A stretch of 64,000 bases of DNA from Paenarthrobacter ilicis. Lineage in GTDB: Bacteria > Actinomycetota > Actinomycetes > Actinomycetales > Micrococcaceae. This document shows positions 7,453 to 15,883 of this stretch, one piece after another. Both the position numbers and the translations under genes were made by a program. Position 1 is the stretch's first letter, and the number at the start of each line of letters is the position of its first letter. Location: contig NZ_JAFBCD010000001.1 in the NCBI RefSeq assembly GCF_016907545.1, positions 3,472,001-3,536,000 on the forward strand. The letters run 5' to 3'. The notes under the pieces were generated by a model. It was not told the DNA's origin, made no database searches, and saw only the letters and a program-made list of their open reading frames with translations.

Positions 7453-8894
7453 TGTCCACCCTCTCCACCACCAAGTCCACCCGCGGCAACGTCACCGCGC
7501 TGATGGTGGCCCTGCTGGCCGCCTGTGTCGCTTTCCAGCTCAATGCCTCCATGCTCAGCCCCGCGCTGGTCACCATGGGCAACGAACTCCAGACCGACCA
7601 AGCCACCATCGGGCTTTCGCAGACCTGGTTCTTCACCGCCGCAGCATTGTTCTCCCTCTTCCTGCCCCGGCTCAGCGACATCGTGGGACGCAAGAAGATC
7701 CTTGTGGGCATGATGCTCCTCATGGCCGTGGGTTCCGTCATCGCCGCGCTGGCCCCGGACGTCACGTGGCTGTTCGTTGGCCGCATCATCCAGGGCGTCA
7801 GCGGTCCCACGGTTCCCTTGTGCCTGATCATGCTCCGCTCCGCTGTCAGCAACCCGCGCAAGTACGGGACCCTGATGGGCCTCATCACCGCAGTCAACGG
7901 TGGCGTGGCTGGTGTTGACTCCTTTGTTGGTGGCTACTTCGCCGAGACCTTCGGCTTCCGCAGCATCTTCTGGCTCATGGTGGCCCTGGCCCTGGCCGCG
8001 ACTGTCCTGATCGCCGTCCTTGCCGGTGAGAGCAAGCCCGCCGCGGGCACCACCATGGACTGGCTGGGCGTGTTCTGCATCGTGATTGCCGTGGGCGCCC
8101 TGCTGACTGCATTGAACGAGGGCGCCAAGCTTGCTTCCGCTTTCGACTCCGGCACCCTGACCCTCGCGATCGTCCTCACGGTGATTGCCGCCGTCGCGTT
8201 CTACGCGTTCTGGACCGTTGAAAAGCGGGCCAAGCAGCCCATGGTGGAAACCGTGCACCTGCGCCAGCGCTCCACGTGGGCGCCCCTGCTGACCACCACA
8301 CTCACCATGACCGGCATTTTCGCTGTGATCAACGGAATCGTTCCTGCTTATGTGCAGGCCGCTGAGCCCGGTTTCGGGGTTGGTCCCACAGAGATGTCCC
8401 TGATCATCCTCACACCGTATGCCCTGCTGGGCTGGGTCTTCGGTCCCATCAGCGGCCGCCTGGCTCCCGTATTGGGGTACACCAAGGTCCTGCGGATCGG
8501 CATGATCGGAAGTGTTGTTGCCCTGGCCATCATCGCGTTCTTCGGCCTCAGCAGCCTGCCCATGATGATTGTTGGAACCGCCTTGTTGGGCATCATGTAC
8601 GCCGGTACGGTCAACATCATGCTCAATGGACTCGGCGTGGTGCTCTCCCCCAAGGGAAACCCCGGATTCCTTCCCGGCATGAACGCCGGCGCCTTCAACC
8701 TGGGCGCCGGGCTGAGCTTCCTGGTCCTCCCGGCCGTCCTGGTGGCCACGGCCTCCCTGGGCGACGCCAAGGCGTCCTACCTGACCGTCGTTGTGGTGGG
8801 ACTTGCCATCACCCTTGCGGCCTTCGCAGCATCGCTGCTCATCCCCAAGCCCGTTGAAGCCGAGGTTTCCTCGGAGGAAGAGGTCACCGCATGA
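7452..8894 (+). CDS. MFS transporter, probable nucleoside importer
   Basis: 480 residues with about 14 hydrophobic helices, the DHA2-like layout. The MFS loop 2-3 motif appears as RLSDIVGRKKILVGMML, and motif C-like GRIIQGVSGPTVPLCLIML lies in helix 4-5. The gene starts one base inside the previous stop and ends in an ATGA overlap with ribokinase, so it is translationally coupled to both. DHA2 relatives are usually drug exporters; here the position between a nucleoside hydrolase and a ribokinase argues for nucleoside (or ribose) uptake. That is inference from context. The C-terminus is acidic (EVSSEEEVTA). Confidence 0.85.
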   Translation: MSTLSTTKSTRGNVTALMVALLAACVAFQLNASMLSPALVTMGNELQTDQATIGLSQTWFFTAAALFSLFLPRLSDIVGRKKILVGMMLLMAVGSVIAALAPDVTWLFVGRIIQGVSGPTVPLCLIMLRSAVSNPRKYGTLMGLITAVNGGVAGVDSFVGGYFAETFGFRSIFWLMVALALAATVLIAVLAGESKPAAGTTMDWLGVFCIVIAVGALLTALNEGAKLASAFDSGTLTLAIVLTVIAAVAFYAFWTVEKRAKQPMVETVHLRQRSTWAPLLTTTLTMTGIFAVINGIVPAYVQAAEPGFGVGPTEMSLIILTPYALLGWVFGPISGRLAPVLGYTKVLRIGMIGSVVALAIIAFFGLSSLPMMIVGTALLGIMYAGTVNIMLNGLGVVLSPKGNPGFLPGMNAGAFNLGAGLSFLVLPAVLVATASLGDAKASYLTVVVVGLAITLAAFAASLLIPKPVEAEVSSEEEVTA

Positions 8895-9868
8895 GCACCA
8901 CAGCCAACGCATCCAAGGCAGGAATCGTCGTCGTCGGCTCCCTTAACGCGGACCTGACCATCTACACGGACCGGCTTCCCAACCCCGGTGAGACCGTTCA
9001 CGGGAACGGATTCGCCGTCAATCCCGGCGGCAAAAGCGCCAACCAGGCAGTGGCTGCGAGCAAGCTGGGCGGCAGTGTCAGCCTGATCGGCGCGGTGGGC
9101 GAGGACTCCAACGGCACCATGCTCCTGGACTCCACAGCCGGCGCCGGCGTGGATGTGTCCCGCGTCCGCCGGTCCGACGTCGCCACCGGGGTGGCCGTGA
9201 TTTCGGTGGACAGCAGCGGCGAAAACAGCATCATCATCTCCGCAGGTGCCAACGGCACACTGGCGCCCGCAGATGTGGAGGGCGCAGACGTCTTTGGGGA
9301 CGCCGCCGTCGTCTGCCTCTGCCTGGAGGTTGGCACGGACACCGTTGTGGCGGCGGCCCAAGCCGGGCACGACGCCGGCGCAACAGTTCTGCTCAACCTC
9401 TCGCCGTACGCTGAGGTGCCGGAGGAGCTGGTGGGGTTGAGTGACGTCCTGCTGGTGAACGCCCACGAAGCCTCGCTGTTCCTGGGGACGGAAGCCGGGA
9501 TCCCCGGCGCCGACGCTGAGGCCGAAGCGTGGGAGCCTGTCCGGAGCCTGTTCGCTGATCGCGGGATGCAGCGCGTCCTGGTGACACTGGGCGCCCAAGG
9601 ATCCGTGGTCCTGGATTCGTTGGCCGGCGGCGAAGATCAGATCACCCGGATTGAGCCCACCCGCGTCACCGCCGTAGACACCACCGGCGCCGGGGACGCC
9701 TTCACCGGCGGAGTCGCCGCTCGGTTGGCCGCAGGCGATTCACTGGCCGATGCAGCAGCCTTCGCATCCGTGGCCGCCGCACTGGCTGCCACCAAGAAGG
9801 GCACCCAGGCCGCTTACCCGGCCGCCGCTGAGGTTGACCAGCTGCGGAAGCAGGCAGACCTCGGCTGA
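8891..9868 (+). CDS. rbsK: Ribokinase (PfkB family)
   Basis: 325 residues; phosphorylates ribose to ribose 5-phosphate. PfkB signature 1 is seen as NPGGKSANQAVAASKLGG (residues about 39-56; substrate-binding NPGGK and GGKSANQA). The C-terminal signature DTTGAGDAFTGG holds the catalytic Asp and anion hole. SLNADLTIYTDRLPNPGET is the usual ribokinase N-terminal strand. The start overlaps the upstream MFS stop (ATGA). As last gene of the operon it channels ribose released by the nucleoside hydrolase into the pentose phosphate pathway. A strong hairpin terminator begins 18 bases after the stop. Confidence 0.93.
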   Translation: MSTTANASKAGIVVVGSLNADLTIYTDRLPNPGETVHGNGFAVNPGGKSANQAVAASKLGGSVSLIGAVGEDSNGTMLLDSTAGAGVDVSRVRRSDVATGVAVISVDSSGENSIIISAGANGTLAPADVEGADVFGDAAVVCLCLEVGTDTVVAAAQAGHDAGATVLLNLSPYAEVPEELVGLSDVLLVNAHEASLFLGTEAGIPGADAEAEAWEPVRSLFADRGMQRVLVTLGAQGSVVLDSLAGGEDQITRIEPTRVTAVDTTGAGDAFTGGVAARLAAGDSLADAAAFASVAAALAATKKGTQAAYPAAAEVDQLRKQADLG

Positions 9869-9885
9869 TTCACCTGAGATGAGTT

Positions 9886-9921
9886 AAGCCAGCGGCCCGC
9901 CCTCCGGCGGGCCGCTGGCTT
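9886..9921 (+). terminator. Intrinsic terminator of the nucleoside operon
   Basis: Perfect 16-bp stem (9886-9901 with 9906-9921) with a CTCC loop, followed by TCACTTCTTT. It can serve transcripts from both directions. Confidence 0.85.
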
Positions 9922-9928
9922 CACTTCT

Positions 9929-10047
9929 TTAAGCTGCCTCTGTTGCCAGGTTCTCTTCGATCCACGCGGGCAGGTCCGTGACCGGGATCGAGTGGCGCGC
10001 GTTGAAGGTGTCTTCCTTGTTCCACGCCACGCCCCGGCCTTGGACCA
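9929..10047 (-). pseudogene. Short C-terminal remnant of an unidentified gene
   Basis: On the minus strand a frame ending at the TAA 9931-9929 reads protein-like sequence for about 35 residues (VAWNKEDTFNARHSIPV, then DLPAWIEENLATEAA). The upstream part turns into non-protein-like Cys/Arg-rich sequence and there is no start or Shine-Dalgarno. I interpret it as the decayed end of a gene whose front was lost when the AraC/GNAT block was joined here. I do not recognise the family. Confidence 0.3.
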
Positions 10048-10130
10048 AAGATGAGCACCGACAATTTCGGACCGCAATTGCAGGGTTCCGGAAGAATCAG
10101 GCGGGCAGACTTGAAATCGAAGGGAGAACC

Positions 10131-10997
10131 GTGATCCAAGCACTGAACCAACTGGTCGATTACATCGAGGGCCACCTTGCTGAGGAAATCGACATTGATC
10201 GTTTGGCGGTCAGTCTGGGCATGTCGGAATACCACCTGCGTCGGATGTTTTCATCATTGGCCGGTATGCCCCTCTCCGAATACGTCCGACGACGCCGCAT
10301 GACTGTCGCCGCGACCGACATTCTGGGAGAAGACGGGCTGCTGGCCATCTCGGTGCGCTACGGCTATGGCTCTGCCGAGGCATTCAACCGGGCATTCCGT
10401 TCAGTGCACGGCGTCAACGCTGGCGATATTCGCCGGAATGGCGGCCCCCTTCATACACAACCGCAGCTCAGGTTCCACCTGACCGTTGAAGGGAACGCAA
10501 CCATGAAGACCCGCATCGTGGATCGGCCGGCATTCCGGCTTATCGGCCATTCTGCCCGTGTGCCCCTTATTCACCGCGGCAACAACCCCCATATCCAGGC
10601 GCACATCGCCTCTCTGCCCTTGGAGGAACACGCCCGGCTGAAAGGCCTGAGCGGCACTGACCCCCGGGGCCTGCTCCAGGTGAGCGCCGACGTCGACCCC
10701 GACTATGAAGAGGGCAGCGAGCTTACCTACCTTCACGGCGTCGCTATCGCTGAAACCGCACCGGTGCCCGAGGGCCTTGACGTGATCGAGGTACCCGCAG
10801 GCACGTGGGCTTTGTTCCACGCTGAGGGGGCTTATCCGGCGGTCCTGCAATCCACTTGGGCCGCAACTGCTAACGATTGGTTTCCCTCCAATCCCTGGCG
10901 GCTGCGCCCTGGTCCCTCGATAGTGGCGGTTCTGGATCGCACGGCTGACTTCACGGAAGCGAGCTGCGAACTATGGCTACCCATTGAACGCTCCTAA
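10131..10997 (+). CDS. AraC-family regulator with GyrI-like effector domain
   Basis: 288 residues. Residues about 5-100 form the two AraC helix-turn-helices: IDRLAVSLGMSEYHLRRMF and LLAISVRYGYGSAEAFNRAFR. Residues about 125-288 form a GyrI-like/AraC_E_bind small-molecule domain (MKTRIVDRPAFRLIGHS at its start, GTWALFHAEGAYP and ELWLPIE near the end). This is the Rob/SbmC/BmrR-C style architecture that binds hydrophobic cations or drugs. GTG 10131 is preceded by AGGGAG at a good distance, so I prefer it to the longer open frame. The target genes are not evident; the GNAT gene 29 bp downstream may be co-transcribed. Confidence 0.87.
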   Translation: MIQALNQLVDYIEGHLAEEIDIDRLAVSLGMSEYHLRRMFSSLAGMPLSEYVRRRRMTVAATDILGEDGLLAISVRYGYGSAEAFNRAFRSVHGVNAGDIRRNGGPLHTQPQLRFHLTVEGNATMKTRIVDRPAFRLIGHSARVPLIHRGNNPHIQAHIASLPLEEHARLKGLSGTDPRGLLQVSADVDPDYEEGSELTYLHGVAIAETAPVPEGLDVIEVPAGTWALFHAEGAYPAVLQSTWAATANDWFPSNPWRLRPGPSIVAVLDRTADFTEASCELWLPIERS

Positions 10998-11026
10998 GGG
11001 CCCTCGGCCTTTGACAGAATGAAGCC

Positions 11027-11524
11027 ATGGAAACCGGGTCAGGAGTGCGCACCGTTCGATCGGCGGATCTGAGTGGGCCGGACGCGCGGACTGTGAGTCG
11101 GCTGGTCGAGGCTTATCTCATGGAGACGGAACGCGAGAAAGCCGCCCACTTGGGTGGCACTTTCGATGACACGGTCCTCCCCGATCGTTATCGCGACGAA
11201 ATCGATGCTCCAGAGGTGGCATACCGGAACGCGGCGGTGTACATCGCTGAGCTCGGGCACGCGCCAGCCGGAGTAGTGGTGGTGCAGAAGACAGCCGCAA
11301 CCCGTGAAATCAAGCGTTTTTGGGTTGAACCCGATGCGCGGGGACACCGGGTGGGCTCTGCCTTAATGGATGCCGCCATGCAGGAGAAGGACCTTCCCAT
11401 CCGTCTGACGGTGTGGGATTGGCGTGACGATCCCATACGAATGTATGCGAAGCGTGGATTCATTCCTGTCCCATCCTGGGAAGACCGGCCACGCCTTCTT
11501 TGCATGGAGACCGACCCGGCTTGA
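11027..11524 (+). CDS. GNAT-family N-acetyltransferase
   Basis: 165 residues, one GNAT domain. The acetyl-CoA pyrophosphate loop is seen as FWVEPDARGHRVGSALMDAA (motif A, residues about 102-121), and motif B with the terminal beta-bulge as RMYAKRGFIPVPSW. A central strand AGVVVVQKTA precedes motif A. The substrate cannot be predicted; single-domain GNATs of this size modify small amines, drugs or protein N-termini. It follows the AraC regulator in the same direction with a 29-bp gap, so regulator and acetyltransferase may form a small drug-response unit. Confidence 0.85.
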   Translation: METGSGVRTVRSADLSGPDARTVSRLVEAYLMETEREKAAHLGGTFDDTVLPDRYRDEIDAPEVAYRNAAVYIAELGHAPAGVVVVQKTAATREIKRFWVEPDARGHRVGSALMDAAMQEKDLPIRLTVWDWRDDPIRMYAKRGFIPVPSWEDRPRLLCMETDPA

Positions 11525-11647
11525 GAGCCTTCATGGCTTCCACTGGGCGTGTCCTGGGGGAGCTCCAAGGTCCCCGTTTTTCTTTACGAGTTCTTAAAGC
11601 CAGGGCCCCAGAATCGAAGAAACGATTCGTTCTCCAGAGGGGTCATT

Positions 11648-12379
11648 GTGTCTTCGATGTCCATGCCTTACCAGCAAGCTCCACGGCTGTTGCCGTTGCC
11701 CAGTCACTGGCTCTTGCTGGGTCTGGTACTTGCAGCGGTGGTCATTTTAGCTGGAATGACGATCCGACTGGACCCTGGCATCACGTCATCTGAGTTGACC
11801 ATGGATGAGCTGCTCAGCCGGAACCACCTCCCGGTTCTGACCGCGCTCGCACTGGCATTGAACGTGATATTCGGCCCGGTGGTTGGTGGCCTCATCACGA
11901 TCACAGCGAGCCTGTACCTCTTGCTGGCGCAACGATCCCTACAGAAGGCTGCGCTCTTCGCCCTCACTGTGGCGTCGGGATGGCTGACCTGCCAAGTATT
12001 CAAGCTGGTCATCGGACGGATCCGCCCGGACCCGGCCATGCTGTTCGACCCGTTGGTTCCCGAACCGGCATCCAACAGCTTTCCCAGTGGTCATACAGCG
12101 TTGGCAGTTGCCCTGGCTTTGGCGGTGTTCTTTACCCTGCGGGGCACCAAATGGGCGAAACCGGCATTGTGGACAGGCGCCGTGGTGGCTGTGGTGGTCG
12201 GCTGGTCCCGGGTTTACATCGGCGCGCATTACCCACTGGACGTCGTCGCTTCATTTCCAGCCAGCATCGCTGCAATCCTGATCATGGCCGGAATGTGGAA
12301 CCGCCACGCGCCAGCGCTCTTCGCCAAGCTGCACGCCCGTCCCGCCTACCGACACCTCCACGAACGAAGGAAGCCGTAA
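11648..12379 (+). CDS. PAP2-family membrane phosphatase
   Basis: 243 residues, about six transmembrane helices. All three acid-phosphatase motifs are present: KLVIGRIRP (KxxxxxxRP), PSGHT, and SRVYIGAHYPLDV (SRx5Hx3D). The active site faces outward. The family dephosphorylates undecaprenyl pyrophosphate, phosphatidate or phosphatidylglycerophosphate. GTG 11648 follows AGAGGGGT at normal spacing; the frame is open further upstream without membrane character. It overlaps the DedA gene (TAATG), which is followed 5 bases later by a response regulator and sensor kinase. The context suggests a role in undecaprenyl-phosphate recycling under envelope control. Confidence 0.9.
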   Translation: MSSMSMPYQQAPRLLPLPSHWLLLGLVLAAVVILAGMTIRLDPGITSSELTMDELLSRNHLPVLTALALALNVIFGPVVGGLITITASLYLLLAQRSLQKAALFALTVASGWLTCQVFKLVIGRIRPDPAMLFDPLVPEPASNSFPSGHTALAVALALAVFFTLRGTKWAKPALWTGAVVAVVVGWSRVYIGAHYPLDVVASFPASIAAILIMAGMWNRHAPALFAKLHARPAYRHLHERRKP

Positions 12380-13002
12380 TGGAAGCACTTGATCCGGCCA
12401 CCCTGCTCCAAGGATTGGGCCCGGCGACCCTGGGTGTGGTGGCCTTGATGATTTTCATCGAGTCGGGGGTCTTATTCCCCTTCCTGCCTGGTGATTCCCT
12501 GTTGTTCACGGCTGGGCTCCTCCACCAACAACTCAATCTGACGCTGCCGGCGCTCATAACAGTGGTGTCCATCGCCGCCATTGCGGGTGACCAAGTGGGA
12601 TTTCTACTGGGACGTCGCTTCGGACGCCGCTGGTTCTCTGATGACGCACGGGTTCTCAAGACCGCACACTTGGTAAAGGCCGAGGACTTCTTCCGACGCC
12701 GAGGTGGACCAGCCCTGATTTTGGCCCGATTCGTACCGGTAGTCCGCACATTCGCTCCCCTCAGCGCCGGAATAGCGAGATATCACTACAAGTCGTTTGC
12801 CCTCTGGAACATCGCAGGAGCAATCCTGTGGGCAAGCTCCGTAACGCTCCTTGGCTCGTGGCTCGGACATTTCGAAATTGTCGCAAAGAACATCGATGTC
12901 ATAGCCGTGGCCATGGTCCTCATTTCGATCCTGCCGTGGGGCATCGAATACTTGAAACGCCGGCGCTCACACCCTGCCGGGGCCTCTGCCAAGCAAGAAT
13001 AG
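12379..13002 (+). CDS. DedA-family membrane protein (possible undecaprenyl-phosphate flippase)
   Basis: 207 residues. Typical DedA/VTT features: IFIESGVLFPFLPGDSLLF near residue 25-45, DQVGFLLGRRFGRRWF, and the conserved FxRFxPxxRxxxPxxAG block seen as ILARFVPVVRTFAPLSAG. About four or five membrane segments including re-entrant hairpins, and a basic C-terminus (LKRRRSHPAG). Some DedA proteins return undecaprenyl phosphate to the inner leaflet. A PAP2 phosphatase that would release that lipid on the outer face overlaps it upstream, which makes the role plausible here. It is followed by the response regulator after 5 bases. Confidence 0.9.
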   Translation: MEALDPATLLQGLGPATLGVVALMIFIESGVLFPFLPGDSLLFTAGLLHQQLNLTLPALITVVSIAAIAGDQVGFLLGRRFGRRWFSDDARVLKTAHLVKAEDFFRRRGGPALILARFVPVVRTFAPLSAGIARYHYKSFALWNIAGAILWASSVTLLGSWLGHFEIVAKNIDVIAVAMVLISILPWGIEYLKRRRSHPAGASAKQE

Positions 13003-13007
13003 ATTCT

Positions 13008-13682
13008 GTGACCAATGACGCCAAACCGTCCGTTCTTCTCGTCGAAGACGACCCTGCCCTAGGTCCATTGATCTCTGAACTCCTTGAGCCCGACTTCACG
13101 GTGCACTTGGTCAGCCGAGGCCGGGAAGGCTTACAGCAAGCACTCTCAACGAACTGGGACGTCCTGGTGATTGACCGCGGCCTCCCAGACATGGACGGGA
13201 TCGAGCTCATCACGACTCTTCGCACCAAAAGCATCACAACGCCGATTCTCATCCTCACTGCTCTGGGCGCGGTCGACGAAAAAGTTCGGGGCCTCGACGC
13301 CGGAGCGAACGACTACATGACCAAACCCTTCGACGCCATGGAGTTGGCGGCACGGCTGAGGGCTTTGACGCGCAGCTATACCCAAAACCCGGGAATCCTC
13401 ACTGTCGGCGACTGGGAACTTGACCCGGCCAACAGGTCCATGAACTCCCTTCACGGTTTCCATGCCTCTTTGACCGGCGCGGAAGCGGAGTTGCTGAGGG
13501 TCTTGGCCGGGGAGCCTGGCCGGGTGTTCACCAGGGATGAACTCCTTGTTGCCACCAACAGTCAAGGCGAACTGCCTGGTGTCATTGACATCCATGTCCA
13601 CCACCTCCGCCGGAAAACCACGCGGTCGCTTGTCCGGACCGTCCACGGTATTGGATACCAGATAGGCGAAGCCCATGACTGA
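13008..13682 (+). CDS. OmpR-family response regulator
   Basis: 224 residues. The receiver domain (1-120) has acidic pair LVEDDPAL, phosphoacceptor Asp56 in VIDRGLPDMDGIEL, Thr in LTALGA and Lys in MTKPFDAMEL. The winged-helix domain (about 130-220) ends with IDIHVHHLRRKT and VRTVHGIGYQI, diagnostic of OmpR/PhoB. GTG 13008 gives MTNDAKPSVLLVEDD; the longer open frame enters DedA. It overlaps the kinase gene by 8 bases. It probably binds direct repeats upstream of the PAP2 gene and drives its own operon, but I could not pick out a clear box. Confidence 0.93.
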   Translation: MTNDAKPSVLLVEDDPALGPLISELLEPDFTVHLVSRGREGLQQALSTNWDVLVIDRGLPDMDGIELITTLRTKSITTPILILTALGAVDEKVRGLDAGANDYMTKPFDAMELAARLRALTRSYTQNPGILTVGDWELDPANRSMNSLHGFHASLTGAEAELLRVLAGEPGRVFTRDELLVATNSQGELPGVIDIHVHHLRRKTTRSLVRTVHGIGYQIGEAHD

Positions 13683-14661
13683 GTCCCCTGTGGTCAGCGA
13701 ACGGGACAACGCGACCCTGCGCAGGGCCTCGCAGAAGATCGCGTTGAGAATCAGCGCCGCGTGTGCCCTGCTGGTCTTATGCCTACTGGCTGGAGCAACC
13801 ATCTACCTTCTGGGCCAGGCTGGCAAACCTGAACCAACCGAGCCTGGCGGTCTCTACGCTTACTTGGACACCAAAGACCTGATCAAGGCCATGCTGATCG
13901 CGGGGTTGGCCGGGATCCTGCTGGCCGGAGGCGTCGGGTGGGTCAGCGCCCGCAGCGCCATCCGCCCCCTCAGCGAGGCTTTGGATCTGCAGCGACGTTT
14001 TGTCCAGGACGCAAGCCATCAAATGCGTACGCCCTTGGCAATACTGGACGCCAGAATTCAACTGGCCCAACGGAACACGCCTTCAGATTCACCTTCAGGG
14101 CATGTTCTTGCACAAATCCGACAGGACACGGCCGCTCTTTCCGGGATCGTCAACGGGCTCCTGGAGGAAGCCACCAGGCCAGCCCTCGAACCAATCGCTG
14201 CACCTGCCAACATCGACGAAGTGGTGCAAGCCGTCGTGGAAAGTCTTGGTCCTTTGGCGAACGAACAGGGCATAGCACTGGAGTGCATCAGCAACGCGAA
14301 AACCCGCTCGCTCATTGACCCCCAGAGACTACACCGTGCTGTCCTCGCCTTGGCCGAGAACGCACTGGCCCACACACCGCGTGGGGGCCGCATCATCGTC
14401 GCCACCAGCACGGCGGAAAACCATGCAGTGATCACAGTGACTGACACCGGCGGGGGCATCATTGGCATCGAGCCGGACCGCATCTTTGACCGCTTTGCCA
14501 GAACAAACCACCCACGCACAAGCCAACAACCTCAGAGCTTCGGCATCGGTTTATCCTTGGTTCGCGAGATCGCCATCGCTGCTGGCGGCTCCGCGGACGT
14601 CGCTTTTACAGGGCCCACCGGCACCAGCATGAGGATCACGCTGCCCTCGGCCACCACCTAG
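13675..14661 (+). CDS. Sensor histidine kinase
   Basis: 328 residues. Two membrane helices (about 25-47 and 70-93) enclose only about 22 external residues (QAGKPEPTEPGGLYAYLDTK), so it probably senses within or at the membrane. The H-box is DASHQMRTPLAI with His115; the N-box LALAENALAHT, G1 VTDTGGGI and G2 FGIGLSLVREIA are all present, so the ATPase fold is complete. There is no full HAMP domain. ATG 13675 overlaps the regulator stop. Together with its partner it forms a two-component system encoded inside a PAP2-DedA operon, so the sensed cue may be lipid-carrier or envelope stress (inference). Confidence 0.92.
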   Translation: MTESPVVSERDNATLRRASQKIALRISAACALLVLCLLAGATIYLLGQAGKPEPTEPGGLYAYLDTKDLIKAMLIAGLAGILLAGGVGWVSARSAIRPLSEALDLQRRFVQDASHQMRTPLAILDARIQLAQRNTPSDSPSGHVLAQIRQDTAALSGIVNGLLEEATRPALEPIAAPANIDEVVQAVVESLGPLANEQGIALECISNAKTRSLIDPQRLHRAVLALAENALAHTPRGGRIIVATSTAENHAVITVTDTGGGIIGIEPDRIFDRFARTNHPRTSQQPQSFGIGLSLVREIAIAAGGSADVAFTGPTGTSMRITLPSATT

Positions 14662-14699
14662 GAACTGCACGCGGCAATCAGCCGGCGTGGGCACTTCAA

Positions 14700-15428
14700 T
14701 TACTTGCCGGCAGGATCGAGTTCGCTGCGTTCAGCAATAACGATGTCCTTGACGTCCGTGACGTCGGAGGGCTCGGGCGCTGGGACAAACAAGGCCACAG
14801 GGAGCGTTACGCCAGAGCATTTCAGGCTCGGAACTCCCGCCGTGGACTCTACCCTCATGGTTCCGTCAGGCAGGCGCTCCATCCGGTACTCAACGCCGTA
14901 GCCCTTCACCTTGGCAGGCACTCCCCCCTCTTCCGAGGACCAACGTGTTGCCTTGCATCCCCTGACAGCGGCGCGGTCGGGGCTGCCCCTGAAATTGGGC
15001 GCCACGGACAGGGGCATGAAAGGTGTCGGCCCAGGGAAAATATCCGGCCGCCGTTTCTGCTTGACGTCGTTGAATGCGGGCCTGGCTGCGCGGCTTCGAA
15101 CATCCAGACTGGCCGTCTTGACCAGTTCTGGAATCGAAAAATCATTGAGATTGCGGGCGACTGCTTCTGCCTCAAGGAACTTTCTTGTGGCCTGTATCCA
15201 AGGATCGGCCTCCAGTGGCCCCGTGGGAGCGCCGCCCTGCCACTCCACCGCCGGGTATGGCGGGGCGGGTCGCTTCACGACGCGGCACCCGGCAAGCCCG
15301 CCAGCCGAGGCTGCGGCGAGTACCACCACCGCCGCAGCCGAAAGCAGACGGTGGTACCGCCGTCGTAAAGCCGTGTTCCGCACAAGTCCCCCAAAAACTG
15401 GCCACGGGTCCATCCCAGGCAACCACAA
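14700..15428 (-). CDS. Hypothetical lipoprotein
   Basis: About 242 residues from ATG 15428; ATG 15413 (MDPWPVFGGL) is an equally good start. A positively charged stretch RRRYHRLL leads into LSAAAVVVLAAASAGGLAGC, a lipobox with Cys near residue 48, so the mature protein is anchored to the outer face of the membrane. The remainder is mainly beta-like, with an extended YGVEYRMERLPDGTMRVES strand pair and a C-terminal charged tail. I do not recognise a family. It begins right after the upstream small gene stop (3-base gap), so the two are probably co-transcribed and may work as a pair. Confidence 0.7.
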   Translation of the reverse strand: MWLPGMDPWPVFGGLVRNTALRRRYHRLLSAAAVVVLAAASAGGLAGCRVVKRPAPPYPAVEWQGGAPTGPLEADPWIQATRKFLEAEAVARNLNDFSIPELVKTASLDVRSRAARPAFNDVKQKRRPDIFPGPTPFMPLSVAPNFRGSPDRAAVRGCKATRWSSEEGGVPAKVKGYGVEYRMERLPDGTMRVESTAGVPSLKCSGVTLPVALFVPAPEPSDVTDVKDIVIAERSELDPAGK

Positions 15429-15430
15429 CC

Positions 15431-15757
15431 CTATGCGCGAAACGCGCGAAGTTCACCCCACCCGAATCGACTCTCAGCGATGAAATCTTGAAATTCGCTC
15501 TGCACGAACCGGACAAGGGCGTCGGGGCCCTCCTCCAGGCGAAGGCTGCCGGTCCCACCGGATTCCCCGCGCACCTCCCACCGGACCCACTCTTCGTTGG
15601 AGCGGACGAGGGCGTCGCCGGGCAGGTCAGCCCCGGCGGGATAGTCAGCTATCCGCTCGACGCGCCACGTCAGCGTGCGGAGCTCAGCTTCGCTCAACAT
15701 CGATTCAAAAACGGGTTTGATGAGCAGTTTCACGTCGCGCACATACGTAGGCCCCAT
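15431..15757 (-). CDS. Small hypothetical protein upstream of the lipoprotein
   Basis: About 108 residues from ATG 15757 (MGPTYVRDVKLLIKPVFES); the frame is open to 15853 but the extra 32 codons look non-coding. No signal peptide or membrane helix. The protein is mixed alpha/beta and acidic, with strands TWRVERIADYPAG and EEWVRWEVRGESG and a tail FQDFIAESRFGWGELRAFRA. I cannot assign a family. Its stop is 3 bases from the start of the lipoprotein gene, suggesting a two-gene operon of cytoplasmic and membrane-anchored partners. Confidence 0.55.
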   Translation of the reverse strand: MGPTYVRDVKLLIKPVFESMLSEAELRTLTWRVERIADYPAGADLPGDALVRSNEEWVRWEVRGESGGTGSLRLEEGPDALVRFVQSEFQDFIAESRFGWGELRAFRA

Positions 15758-15883
15758 GTGCCCACAATAATGAGAGTTGGGCTCTATCAGGGAAGAACGT
15801 ATTTTTGGCGGAAAGGCCGCGTTACTCAAGTGCGGCAACCGTGGCACCGTCACGAGACCTGATTTTCTCCAGTCGCCTTTATT

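Noticed and set aside
7185..8912. A 575-codon open frame on the minus strand across the MFS gene
   Set aside because: Composition is Gly/His/Gln/Asp-rich and non-protein-like; it is the antisense shadow of a hydrophobic coding sequence in high-GC DNA.
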